From: Prinia subflava
Lineage: Eukaryota > Chordata > Aves > Passeriformes > Cisticolidae
Direction of reading: 5' to 3'
Length of the DNA stretch: 64,000 nucleotides
Assembly (NCBI RefSeq): GCF_021018805.1
Contig: NC_086251.1
Coordinates: 16,721,098 to 16,785,097 of the forward strand
Numbering within the stretch: the first letter of the stretch is position 1; each line of letters starts with the position of its first letter. The translations under genes were made by a program, and so were the position numbers. Shown piece by piece: positions 20,101 through 33,000 of this stretch. The notes beneath the pieces were generated by a model, which did not search any database, had not been told where the DNA came from, and was given only the letters and a program-made list of their open reading frames with translations.

Positions 20101-23100
20101 ACCTCAAGTGAGGTCACAGACATGAACCAGGGTCTCAAACCACAGAAAGTCCCTCTGCCAGCTGACCTCAAGCCAGAGCCTGGCATGCTTTTACTGTGGC
20201 AGCATCATCATCCAGGGAGAGGATACAGCAAACCAGTGTCCCTCCTTGAACAAGAACTAGAGGCTGGGGCAGAGATCTAGACAAGCTTCCATAGGTATGT
20301 ATCCTGGCCCAGTGTCACATTTCTTCTTGGTAGGTAGGAACACCCAGACTGGCTCTTTGAGATGGGCCACAGGAATTCATTGTGTTGCCAGGCCACTTGC
20401 AGGGAAGCTGTAATCAGCTCTTCTCATCTTTTCTGGCTTTTGGTTGACCTATTGCAGCAGCCAGTGCACTCAGGGGAGATGCTTTTACACACAGTGCACA
20501 CACATCAGCCCAGATAATTTTACAAACTGCATAAAGATGAGCACCTTGGTCAAAGGTTTGTGTGTGTGTTTTGTTTGGGTTTTTTTTAAATATCCTTTCC
20601 CTGTGCTCACTGCACACCAGTCAGCAGGCAGCATTTTCACAGATCATTGCCTCCATGGCTGGTTAATACTCAGCCAGCAAGCTGCAATAGCACTGGAAAA
20701 GTTCATCTGAAAACCTTTGTAGCCCTAGAAGTCTGAAATCCTACGTGTTCACTAAAGCCTACACAGTTGTAAATAAAATCAGCTACATCCATCCCATAAA
20801 ACTGGTGCTCTTTCACAGCCCAGGTGAGATCCAATTTCTGAGATAAAGCAATACCTATCCCCATCTACCAATTACTCCCCAACACTGTACAAACAGATCT
20901 ACTTCCAATGCAGACTTTGCTTCAGCCCTCGAGTTGGGCAAGAGGGGCTCCTGAGGTCCTTCCTCACTCACACCTGCCCATGACTCTGCACTTACACCTT
21001 CATGGTAGAGCTACAGAGGACCCTCCACTGACACCTTCTGTCATTCAGAATGGTTGAGTTATCCAAAGTGAATTTAGTCATGAGGAAAATGTGTCGTACT
21101 TGAGTTTGCAGTCTGAATGATTCTTTATAGCCCCTCCTCTCTAAAGCCATGTTTAAATGCTTTCAAAACAGCATTTTTTACTCTTTTGCATGATACAGAT
21201 ATTTTGGGTTTGGCATGTTTGTCTACTTCTACAAATAACAGCCTTAAAATAATTGAAGGTATCCAGAAAAATGTATTAAGCTGAGTGGGAAAGTGTGGGG
21301 ATGTGTTTTTCTGGTTTGTGACATTCAGTTAGAAACCTTTTACCATGATTCAGGGCAGAGGAGAAATGGGAATCACAAAAGCCATTTAAGAAGGCAAAGT
21401 AAATTTTATACAGTTCCTCTTATGCCCTTTCTTCTCTTTATCCCACCCCAGAGAAAGGGATTCTGCAAGGGGGTTTATTCAGCAATTCAAGGTTAGAGGA
21501 GATGCCCTATGCTCATTGAACACTCTTTCCAAGTTAATTGAAGTAGCTGTCAATAAAAAGGCAGATCAGATAGTGGCTAAGTAAGTACATTCAGAGAAAG
21601 GACAGAATATAAATACATATATATATAATTATTTTCTGTTCCTAGGCAAAATCCAATGACCTGTTTTATGCAGTCAGTCAAGAAGAGATCAGAATAGCCT
21701 TAAACTTTATAACCAGCTCCGCTGAGAACCAACAGACCACTTTCATTTTGGTGGTGATAATGGGATCCTGGGGAATGTTACACAGCCTAAAGGGGCTGAG
21801 CAGAGACCACATTTTCTCCCTGACTCCTCTAATACCATCCCCTTGGGCTCAGGATCTCTGTCCTGGGTTGCCTCTCTTTCCCCAGAAGTGACCTGGTGCA
21901 GTGTTGGCCATGCACAGTGATGCACCTCTTGCAGCAGTCATTCAGGTAACAAGGAGGGCAAACAGTTGCCAAGCTGTGGGTTCACCTACCTGAATCTCCA
22001 AAGGTGCCTGGGGAACCTCAAGATGCCAACACCTTCTCCTGGTTATGGCTTCACGAAATCTCAAAACTCAGAGGCATAAAAAGGAAAATAAAAGGCAACA
22101 AACAAGCCTCTTATTGATGACCACATTACCTCTGTACACCTCCATTTAGCTTCCTGGTACTGCTGTTCCTTGCATCTGATGGGAGGGAGTCAACCAACAT
22201 TCCCATGGAGGTCTCTAGTGTGTCACCCCATTTGTGGGGTTGGTAGAAATATCTGCCTGCCTTATCCCCTCTTAGCCTGTAAGAACAGAAACTCTACACC
22301 TTTGGTAAGAAACAGGAAGGGATCTGAACACTCCCTGCTTCAGCGTGTGCAAACACAAGCCAGCCCTTTGCATCATTCATACAGTGCATGCTGCAAATAC
22401 ATGCATTAGGCTGGTGTGGTTTCAGTGGTGACTGACAGTGGCAGGGCAGGGTACAATGTGGGGATTTCTAAGTGTGAGGATTTCTAAAATCTGTTAAAAT
22501 GTTCTTATTCATAATGTGGGGTTTCTTAAGTTTCCACTTGGATTGTTATTGCCTGGGTTTTTTGGGTTTTTTTTTTTTGCAAGCAACATCTTCAGTGTTG
22601 GGGACACACAAAGTCACTAACACTCCTAAAAGACAAGGGCATTTTTGAGACATTGAAGTTATCAGCCAATGAGGAATTAATTGCATTAGGGTATTTGTAT
22701 GAAGGACTGAGCACCTATCCCAAATTCTTCCAGAGGTCTGCAGTGCAATATGGAGAGCCAGGCAGGATCTCACCAGTCATCAGGGAGGCAGAAGGGAAGA
22801 AAGCAAAGGGAGAGCTCACCTTCACACCCACCCCAAAGCACCAGCACATACCTCCCTTCCCACGAGAACCAGCCTCGTCACATGGGCCAGACCCCTGATG
22901 GATAAAGGAAGAGCTTTGCTACACCTTGATCCATGGCAGAGTAACTCAGATTAAAGAGAAGTCAATGAGCAACAGGGGCTTAGCAGGGAGAAGCAGAAGG
23001 CATTTGCCTTCAGAGCTGGCTTTGTGCCATAGCTCACCAGCATCTCAAAAGCCATATGAAACAGCCCAAGCTTAACCTGAGCATAAAGCTGCTTTGTAGA

Positions 23101-24886
23101 CCTTGAGAAACTGCCCTCACATGCCCTCATCTTCCTGGGAGCATGTTTAGCCCCCCAGCTGCCATGGCATTCACACCTAAAGGCTCCTGAAAGGCTGTGA
23201 AAAGCTGTGAAAAAGCAGAAGCTGGGAAGTCAAGTGGAAAACAGGATGAAACGCCTCAAGGCCAAGAGGCAGTAAGTACCTGCATGGTGTCTGGGCAGCT
23301 CACAGGTGGCCCAGGACAAAGGCAGGCATTGATGCCATCCTTGCCCGCTCACTTGAGCAGTCTTAGCTGAGATCTTCAAGTCAAACTACACATAAACCCC
23401 TCAAACAAAATTCACCAAACAAATCAACTCCAAACCCTCTCTGCTGCCAGTACAGCATTTTCTACACTTGCATCCTCTGCACATAGTGTGTCCCTCTCCA
23501 AGAACAAGTAAAGACAGAGCCAGAGTTTGCTCCCTCCTCTCTTGGGAAGGCAACAATCAAAGTACAGCTCCAAATTTGCATTTTGCAGCCCTAACTTTTG
23601 CAAAACAGTAAATCTTACCAGGCAGCTTGAAAAGCCTCCAACTGGTTTCATTGCCTGGAGCTACTCTGCTAGAATAGCTGTCCTGGCAACATCACCATCC
23701 TCTGCCCTTCACCTCTCCAGCACTTCAGATGCTGAACTTTGCAGAGCCAGAGCTGGGAGCACGCAGTGGTGTCACTCGATAGCCCTTCTTCACACTAATT
23801 TTAGGTGGGGGAACTTTTCATGCTTTTAAAAAGTCCCTTTATTTATTTTTGAGAAACCTCTTGTACTTAGTGGCTGCCATAAATGCTTTTCTATCTGATG
23901 TTTTCAACTTACCTGCAGGTCTCTAGAAGTCACAAGCAAGCAGCACCTGACATGATCTCAAAGGAACAACCACCTCTTAATTTTGTAAACTGGACTGAGT
24001 AACACAATGCTCTCAACATATAAATGATTTCAGATGGAAACAAATTACGCATCAGTAAGTAATGCATTTCTTTTGGGGCGTTTTTTAGTTAATATTAATT
24101 TCTGATTTTTGTGGTAGACTGTTCCTCTATCACTCATTTGTTTGCTCTGGGTCTATTTTTGACAACTAAGGCACAATCCCTGTGGGATTCAGGAGATCCT
24201 GCTTGGTCACCCCAGATCCAGGCTAGGTATCCCTCCAGAGATAACAGATCAGGTTTGGCCATTTGAGACCTGGGCTGGGTCTCACCCTCACACTATTTAC
24301 ACCTAAATAGATGAGACAGGTTACCTGAGAGTGAGGATGGTGACTGAGCAGCAGGATGGGAGTCAGGACCAGTGCCTGGAGCTGCTGCTTTGTGTCCCCA
24401 GAGGAGGTGAGCAAAGCAGGAGACCAGTCAAGGTGCTCACAGCAATCACTTACCGCCCTCCACAACCTTGGGGAAGACTCACCTACCCAACCATGCACCT
24501 CATTGAATAATTACACTTGCAATTTGCTGCTTTCATGCCTTAAAATGCTCACTTGTATAAATCCCAGTGGTATCTCCCTCTTACTTTTCCTCAACCATTC
24601 TTCCCATCATTCTCACAAGTCCCAAGTCCATGACACTTTTTTTCTATTTATTTAATGCCTGTCTTTAGCATTGCTAAGCCACTTACCAGGAAGAGATGAA
24701 GCACCTTTCTGCAAATTTGTGATCTAAATCAAATCATTCCACTGCAGGGGAGTCAATGCAAAATCCCAGGTAAATGACCTGCCTCAACATCAGGATCATT
24801 GCAATGGTTCCATTTCCAAAGTAAATCCTAGCTCCTACTGCACTTTTTGTCAATGTGAAATACCTTTTTTTCTCTTAACCTGCTTA

Positions 24887-24938
24887 TATACAGATATATA
24901 GATATATGTGTGTATGTACCTATATCTATATATAATGC
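24887..24938. repeat. TA/TG/GATA-rich microsatellite
   Basis: Interrupted TATATA, GATATATA and GTGTGTATGT units form a compound simple repeat. Confidence 0.8.
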
Positions 24939-25003
24939 AGCGTCAGGGAAAGTGTCTGAGCTGGAAAGGAGTTACCAACAGACCAACCTTGGAACCTTGT
25001 TCA

Positions 25004-25045
25004 GCAGCGGATCAGCTGCCACCTCAGTATTTATAGCCACCCTGC
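25004..25045 (+). promoter_or_regulatory. Possible muscle-type promoter or enhancer motif cluster
   Basis: A CAGCTG E-box (in GGATCAGCTGCC) is followed within 25 bp by GTATTTATAG, which is one base off a MEF2 site and also TATA-like, then CCACCCTG. The arrangement resembles muscle regulatory DNA, but it is only motif spacing read by eye. Confidence 0.22.
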
Positions 25046-28000
25046 TCTTTAAGCTTGTTTATTTTCCTTCCCAAAGGTGCTGGTGGCAGGAGGCAAAGCT
25101 CTGACATTCAGGCTCAGGTGTCCCAAGGCTGACCTTTCCTTCCAAGAGCAGGAGCTGCAGACACATTTCAAGGAACAAAGTCATTTGGAAACTCCAGGCT
25201 CCTGTGTCCATTACCACAGTGCACATCCAGGCTCACAGAGCTGCGAGCAAGGGTTGAGCAGAGATCTGTTCATTGGCATGGACACATACACATTAGGATG
25301 GATGTAAAAATGAGCCTGTAATTATTTTATACCTGGAAAGAGAACCAGATGAAGACCAGTCCCCAGACTCGAGGCAGAACAAGTGCTACATAAAGACATA
25401 ACACTCAAAACAGACTTGAGTTTTCCATTATTTAAGCTTCTCCCAAGTTTAAATAATGCAGTTTTATGGCATTGCAATAGTCATGGTCCACTTTTTTTAA
25501 TCCCATCTTGTATACATTCATGTAGAATTCATCTGTTAAACCCTGATGGGAAAAAAGCAGCCCTGAAGCCTGCCACAGAAAGACAAGCAGCACATCTCAG
25601 TATCACCAGAGCCCCACAGATTTATTTCAGAGCCAGTGCTGCCAAAATGATGATCCCCTTCTGCATGATCTAGACAAGATGGGAAAAGAAGAAAGTATAG
25701 TGAAGTGACACCTCAAGGTATGCCCCCAGTTCAGAGCGTTGCAGCCCACATAAGGGTTCCCAGTCACTCTTTTTGGGCACTGCCAAAGCAATGGTAATTT
25801 GGGGAAGCATGGCAGCACAGAGGAGGCAGGCAGGCAGCAGATACAGGGACCAGGAAAGCACCACTGTTCTCCACCAGGCTTTGAGGGTAAGACTAATCCT
25901 GCAAGACTTACTCAGTGTGACAGCTTAGCTTGTCCTTGTTATGCTCAAAAGGCAGCAGTCTCAGGAGAAGACAGAGCTAAGGTCCCAAAGCAAAAGCCTC
26001 TGAGATGCCAGTGCTGCAAAAACCACAATGCTGTGAGAAACTAACAAAGATAGCAGTCAGCTACTGACACCAGACCAGTAACTGCTGCAGAGTGGCACCA
26101 GCCTGCTCTCCTTCCCTCACAAAATCAGCCACAGGCTCCTGCTGAGGGAAGAGATGAGCCTCCATGCCCTCATCCCCTCCTAGCACTGCCCAAAATGCAC
26201 ATCCAGTGTATCTGGGCTGCAGCATCCCCTTCTTTCTTTTTGGGGAGGCAGGGGAAGGTTTCACCATTCTGGTAATCCCACTGCCAGTCCCACCACCATG
26301 TGCACACCATGTTACTTGGGGAGGAGAAACAGCACACAGCCAAGGTAATTTAGCTGTGGAAACACTTCCCCTGGCAGAGATGAGTACCTCAAAGAGCTGC
26401 ACACACTTGCTCTCAGCCAGTTCTCTCCGTGGTTCCTGACCACCACTAGAGAGCTCTGGTCTCCCATAACCTGCTCAATTCTCTGCTGTCATCACAACCT
26501 GAATTACAACGGTTGTTTATTGAAACCACATAGGTCCCTGTGGGCTCTAAGAGGAGAAAATACACTCTGCAAATTAACCCTCCTTAGAGAAGGAATCTCA
26601 CACAAACAGCCTTTGGGGCCTTCTCTGCCCTCTCCAAACTGGCAGGGCACAGGAACAGAGTAACTGGAGAAGGTTTCAGCCATCATTTCCACCAGCCAGC
26701 TACTGAACTGTGTTGAAAAACTGGTGCAAGCAGTTTGCACACTTGCAAAGTAGTGTTATACTTTCACCTCAAGCCAGAACATCTCTATGCACCACACTGC
26801 TACTGCTCCACCTCACTTGAAAATCCCAGCACAGCTGAGGAAGGGCTGAAGGGAGGAAAATGGGGCCATGCTGCTCAGTGCTTTGAAGAACACAGCACTC
26901 CCTGAATTCCTACCTCCCAGAACTGAAGCAGAGGATGGAGAGAACAAGGGCACCCATCAGCAGAAAGATAAGAGCAAGAAGTTATATTGGAATTATCTCC
27001 TTCCTTGCCTACACTTTCCTAAAGTGTTAGGATAGCAGAAACTCTTCATTGTCTCCACACCATAAAAGTGTTATTACTGGGAAGGTCACCCCCATAAAAA
27101 GGTTTTCCCATAAAAAGGTAGATGGTTCCAGATAGAGCCATCAGCTCATTAGTGTGCTGGGTTCCAGTGCAGACAGCCATACTGACCTTATCGAAGGTGG
27201 ATCAGCAGGACACAGAGGAATTTCTTTTTTCTTTTTTTTATGGCTGGCATCACCAGTGATTTTGGTTGAATCCTGTGATGCTGCTCAGGTCGATTACCTG
27301 GGGAGCTCAGCTCTGTGCTCCTTTCTAGCTGATCACACTCCCCAGGAAGTCTCTGAAGGCTGCTCCATTGCCCACCCAGGCACTACTCCTTGCCCTTTTA
27401 GAGGCAATTACTCCCAATGAAAAATGCAGCAAAATAGCACAGATCTAAATGGGGCAGGCACACAGAAAGCCCTTCCCTGCATATGTCAAGTTCCTTTTCT
27501 TCTTGTCACTCAGGCCTATGCTGCTTCTCCTCTACCTCATAACCAAGCAGGGAGTTTCAAGGTCTTGGAAAACAGCTTTGCTACAGTCTCCTACATGAAC
27601 AAAATTATCAGAGTAGCCATCATTACAACATCTTCAAATTTTATTAAATGCTTACAAAAAAAAAAGGAAATCCAGGGGGCAGAAAGTTTTAAGCAGAAAG
27701 CACACTGATGCAGGAGGAGAGACAAGCTGCCCTCCCCTCCAGGAGGGTAGAAACAAGTTGCAAAATTATGTTGACATGGGAAGAAGGTAGGAATGAGACT
27801 AAAGAGGGGATGGGGAACATGTTAACACCATAAAGTATGAAAACCTGGGAGAGTTCAGAAACAACCCCAGAAGCTGATCTGCAGACCTCAGGCCCAAGGC
27901 CAGAAATGCCACTCTTGAGGGACTCAGTTTCAAGTTCACAGCAAGCCTTGGTCTCCACAAACAATTCTCTAGGATGCCATTTCACCAAGATAGCTTCCAG

Positions 28001-28739
28001 CAGCAGCCATTTCCCAGATATCTGCTCAGCTTCAGGAACATAGCTCACATGTATCAAGGTGCCACCACATCTAACTTTCAGAAGTGTTTCAGTCACTGGC
28101 ACTGGAGCCCACAGGTTAGAGAATGAGCAAATCACTTTCCCAGAGAAAAGAGATAACACCAGTGGTCAGCATTCCTCACCTGGAAAGGAGAGCTCCAATC
28201 CATCTTAGGCAGAGGAAGGCAGCAGCTATTTGAAACAAGGCTGCTACTGCCCTGCTGAGACAGAACAGTGGCAGGAACATTTTGGCATACATTTTGGGTA
28301 CATAATTGTGATTAAAGAATGATCTGGGAACTAAAGAAAAAAACCCCAGGACTAAGTTGAATGCTATTTGATGTATGCAGAGACCAGTAAATGGAAGTCC
28401 CTCAGTGTAGAAGGACAGAGGCTGCATCATAAACAGGGGAAGACTTTACCCACAGCTGGCACCAATAGAGTGACAAGTGGTCCTTGCACTCTCATCACAC
28501 TCTCCTTGCCGTCCTTTTACACTCAGGACTCGCCCACTGCCCTCCTTCCAAACACCAATTCTTCACCAGATTCCTGTTGAGTTCCCTTCTCTGCCACCAC
28601 CCAGCCATCAAGGGCCACAAAAAGAGAAATTCGTGATCACACAGCAAAAGCCTTGCCTGCTCAGCAGGGCAGCAGATCCCTCTCTTCCAACACTTAAGGA
28701 GATGAAACAGAGCCTCTCATCTCCATAGCAGAGGCAGAA

Positions 28740-28741
<2 letters not shown>

Positions 28742-28771
<30 letters not shown>
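28742..28771. repeat. A30 homopolymer
   Basis: Thirty uninterrupted A residues. It could be the tail of an old retro-insertion on the plus strand or a simple expansion; no recognisable element precedes it. Confidence 0.9.
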
Positions 28772-28772
<1 letters not shown>

Positions 28773-30884
28773 CCAAAGAGTCACATAGAAAGTTAAAACA
28801 GGGATTTGTTTTGTCAGCTGATCTAGTTCCTTTCATCCATCTGGAGGCAGTGTGGGGTACTGCTCAAACCCCAAGAGGAGTCAGGCTGTACCCAAAGCAG
28901 ACTGACAGCAGTCAGGAGAAGTGAAACATCCTTCAATTATCTTCTGTGGAGCAGAGGAAATAGTGGCATGGAGGGTTGCATTGAGTCAGGACCAAGCTCA
29001 GCTGCAAGACAAGAAAACAAATTGTTATGGACACCATTTGGCCTCTCACGAGCAATACCCTGGGCTATACAGAATCTGTGTCTTCTCCAGCAATTACAGG
29101 TGGGTTTCTCCCACCCATTTTCACAAAGCCCTGCGAATCAGCCCTCTCATGAGGCTCCAGCACAAGTGCTGGGAATGTCCATGCTCATGGCACAGGAGAT
29201 GCTGAGGGCTGCACTCCTGCCACGCTGTCTCCCACCCCAGGAAGGAGATTCACAGGCTTCCTCCCAAGCCCAAGAAAGTCACTAGAGCAGAGAATGTCCC
29301 CACAGCCCCAGCTCTGCTGGGGACCATCTGCAGCAGTGCTGGGTTCCTGCAGCTCTCCATCTGCTCCACGCACGACAGCTGGTGCAGCCAAGGGACTCCA
29401 GCACACAAATGACTTTTCCATCACTTGACAAATGACTCCTGCATGCTGACACTCTCCCCACTAGTCCTGATTTGGGGCTCACTGCAAATGGAGCCAAGTC
29501 AGGAGAACAGTTGGGGTCCAAGAGTGGGTGAGCATCCATCCTCCAATGGGAACTCAACCAGCAGCAGGAAAACTTAACCCTTAGAAAGCCTCTTGACTTC
29601 TAGGTTCACTCCCTTCTAGCTTATCACAAACCCATACAAGTTTCTCAGGCAGTGCCTCCCCTGTTGTCCCCAGGTTTTCAGCTCCAGCCTTCCCACTGGC
29701 AATAAAGCCAGCCTGTCTGTCCCTTTACTTTCGTTCATTAGGTGGCAAGGGGGAAGACAAATCCTCCATGTTGAGAATTTCTCCTGAGCACACAAAGCTC
29801 CAAAGGAGACTCAAAACAAAGCCAGTCATGAGAGAGAAGACAAATTAACAGCTAATTTCCTTTTGCTGTCTCTTATCATCTCACTGCTCCATTAGTCAAG
29901 CACACAGATTCCAATACACTCACATTGCCATGGAAGTTACCATCCATAAGGACTGCAAGACCCACAGCACAGCAGGGTTCAAGTCAGATGGGATGCTGAG
30001 ATAGCAGGAAGAGTGATTTTAAGAGCACAGATTATTGTAAAAGACAACAAATCTTGAGGTTAGACAGCATGAAGCAGCCTTTGACTTTGGGAGCAGAGGG
30101 ATTTTCCTGGTGTGTGCATACTAAACTTTCCACTCAGAGTCCCCATGCCCTCCTCACTGCAGCTTGCAGCAAATCCCAGGCAAGATCCTTCTCTGACTCA
30201 TGTGGGAAGCTGCATTTTTCTGGAGTGCAGCAGTCCATAGGACAAGGGAAACACTCCAAGAGCTGATCAGTAGCTGGGAAGTTCACTGCCCTGCCTCTTT
30301 AGTATTCCCTACACAAGCCTGAAGCAGGTCAACCTTATAAATCTGGTTTACCAGTGCTGCTGGACCATAGCTCATCCTGTAGTACAGGCTGTCCATGGGA
30401 CCACATTAAACAGGAGCAGATTAAGTCATTCCACAATAAATCCTACCATGAGGTGCATGTATCTGCTCATCCTTCAGCAGATTTTTAAAAAGGCACAAAA
30501 AAAAAAAAACACCACCAAACCACAAGCAATTACGAACTCCTACACAAACAGAGCCAGAGTAGTGTCACACAAAAGTACCTACATGTCCCTCCAACTAAGA
30601 CATTTTGGCTTTCTGACCCAGAAGGATCTAAAATACCCAGGAGGCTGGGGAGGAAAGCAGGTATATGACAAAGGAATGGGCTCTCAGCCTTTTTTTTGGA
30701 ACAGTGCCTCTAAGGGTAGCTCTTGGAACAAAGCAAATCCTAAATGACAGCCTTGTGCCTAAGGAATGAAGCTGATAAGACACTGGGAGCGTCCAACAGT
30801 TGTCACCCCCAGCTGACACAAATCCCCTCCAAGCCCCCTCACAGAAAACAGCAGGCCTCTCATGCCTACAGCTAAAGTAAACCA

Positions 30885-31420
30885 TTGAATGATAGAATAG
30901 CGTGAATAGGACCTTTAGTTGAAAGGGACTTTCAGAGGTCATCTAATCTAACACCCATGCAATGAACAGGGACATCTGCAACTAAATCAGGCTGCCCAGA
31001 CCCCCACCCAGCGTGATCTGAAATACTTCCAGGGATAGGGCATGCACCAGCTCTCTGGAAAACCTGTTCCAGTGTTTCACCACCCTCATCATAAAAAACA
31101 GCCCAAACTTCTTCCTTATATCTAGTCTGAATCTACCCTCTTAGTTTAAAAGCTTTACCCTTTGTCCTATTGCAACATGCCCTACTAAAATATCTGTCCC
31201 CATCTCTCTTATGAGCCACCTTTACATATCAAAAGGCCACAATAAAGTCTCCCCAGAGCCTCCTCTTCTCCAGGATGAACAATCCTAACTCTCTCAAGCC
31301 TGTCCTCATGGAAGTGTTCCATCCTTCTGCTCATTTTTGTGGTCCTCCTCAGGACTTGCTCCAACACATCCAGGTCTTTGTGGTGCCAAATGCACGATGT
31401 GCTGGACACTGCCTGTAGCC
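30885..31420 (-). mobile_element. CR1 LINE 3' end, about 0.5 kb
   Basis: The plus strand begins with a GAATGATAGAATAG-type terminus and continues GGTCATCTAATCTAACACCC, CTTCCAGGGATAGGGCATGC, CTGTTCCAGTGTTTCACCAC, CCTTTGTCCTATTGCAACAT and CTTCTCCAGGATGAACAATC. These are hallmarks of the antisense CR1 3' region, so the element lies on the minus strand and is 5'-truncated. The similarity fades after about 31420. Confidence 0.9.
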
Positions 31421-32920
31421 TGCCCACCACAGCCTCTGCTCTGCAGGGCAGCTCACCCACCGTGAGGAGGCTTGACCTTGCAGCTTTTGAGCTCAACATG
31501 CCACCTACCCAGCACTTTTATTTGCTGCTGCCTTTCAAAAAGTCATCCTTCTCCCTCCATCCTCAACCACTTTTGGCAGGCACACCACCTGCTTGCTGGG
31601 CATGGATCACCCTCCCAGCCCAGTGCTGACAGCAGCACTGCAAGCCCAAAGCCAGCACTGGGCACTCAAGCACAAATAGCTGTTCTGCACTCTCCAGAGT
31701 TCTATTCAGGATAATTTTCCCGCACAGCAGGTATCGTGTTACACACCCACACTAACCAGAGCAGGCTGGAAGCCACCAGGAACAGAACGCAGCACATGAA
31801 ATAAATAGCCCCCCGGGCAAGCCTGACATCACCCTGCCCTCCTCTCCCTTGTTTCAGGATGCTAAGTAGCATCCAGCACCAGCGATTAAGGGGCTCAGTG
31901 ATTTATGCCTCATTTCATAGCAAAACTCAGCAACTCTGTGCTGAGCAAGAGCCAGGATAGAGTCAGATTTCCTTCCTGGGGCTGCCAAAGGGTCATTGCA
32001 GCTCAGAGGCTGTTTGGTGCTCCCCAGCTTGCTCAGCAAAAGAAAGGAGAGAACTCAGACTAGTTTTGTCTTTGTATCCCCAACACAGACCCTTAACTTC
32101 ACCATGCTCACCTGACCAGTGGTCACTGAGCTCCACTGAGCTGCACTCTCCAGGAAGGAGGCAGGGATGAGTAGGAGCAGGAAAAGCAGCCAAGTATCTG
32201 AGCAGGAGCAGCCCAGCATTGGCCAAAGGGCTGCAATTGCCACTGGAGAGCAGACCTGGCACGGAGCACAAGCCATTTCTGCTCCACTCAAGAATAGGTG
32301 ATAAAGGCAAGACAGGGGAAAAGCTTCCCAAAGGAGAGAAATCTTGGGTTTATCTTGGAGGAAAATGTTGTCCCTGTGCTTCTTGCAGCAAGAAAAGACC
32401 AGCCAGAGCCAGTGCTGTGACAAAGCACTGCCTCACTGAGAAGCCCTGTATTTCACAGGGGTGTCTTCATGCCATCTGAAATGAATCAAGGCCAGTGTTG
32501 ACTTTGATTCATATGACACATGTCGTTTATGGCTTTTCTGCTGTATGCAACATTGTATCAGAGTATTAATAACTGAAATTTGGAAAGTCATGAAACATTC
32601 CTGCTTTTTGCCTCTGGAGATGTTTCAAAACTTCAACATTTCAAACCCACTTTGTTTCCCTTGACATTTCCTTCCAAATCCCATTATGACTTGCCAAGAC
32701 ACGAGCATCTGGGGTCCCCAGGAGCTCTCACTGCGCTAAGGCCAGGAGCAGAAGGGCTCCAGGTTTGGCAGTACAGCTTCCCCCCAGGACATCTCTTGCC
32801 CTGCCACACCCACCCTCAAGACTGGCTGTGGTTACCTCAGGAGAATAACAAGAGAAAGAATGATGCTCTTCTCCCACAGTGCTGACCCCGTGCTCATAGC
32901 TTTTGGAGAGAGGAAGAGGA
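31421..32920. other. Unannotated interval upstream of PRR33
   Basis: About 1.5 kb without a supported exon. Nothing recognisable beyond the CR1 margin. It probably contains intron or promoter sequence of PRR33. Confidence 0.4.
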
Positions 32921-32927
32921 GGACTTG

Positions 32928-32937
32928 TATATAAATA
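32928..32937 (+). promoter_or_regulatory. TATA-like element before PRR33 frame
   Basis: TATATAAATA lies about 70 bp before the first ATG of the PRR33 frame. It could be a true TATA box giving a short unspliced leader. The alternative is that the ATG exon starts at the excellent acceptor CTTTTCTTGCAG (ends at 32997). Confidence 0.3.
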
Positions 32938-32985
32938 TTTCAGAATCTAGCCCAGCACTAAGCCCACACCAACTCTAAACTTGGT

Positions 32986-32997
32986 CTTTTCTTGCAG
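32986..32997 (+). other. PRR33: Splice acceptor before PRR33 ATG
   Basis: CTTTTCTTGCAG is a near-ideal pyrimidine tract plus CAG, placed so that the exon begins GAAATGACAATG. It implies at least one upstream exon that I could not locate. Confidence 0.55.
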
Positions 32998-33000
32998 GAA

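Larger units (their letters stand above)
17161..30884. other. Intergenic interval between TNNT3 promoter and PRR33 (unresolved)
   Basis: About 13.7 kb lacks any exon I can support. It consists of mixed-composition sequence with GC-richer stretches (about 18060-18900), a TA/TG microsatellite at 24887-24938 and an A30 tract at 28742. Short reading frames occur on both strands but show no recognisable domain. Upstream exons or a promoter of PRR33 may lie here. Confidence 0.5.

Noticed and set aside
31209..31499. 96-codon minus-strand frame with a peptide resembling a reverse-transcriptase tail
   Set aside because: It lies within the CR1 3' fragment and its flank; it is repeat remnant, not a gene.
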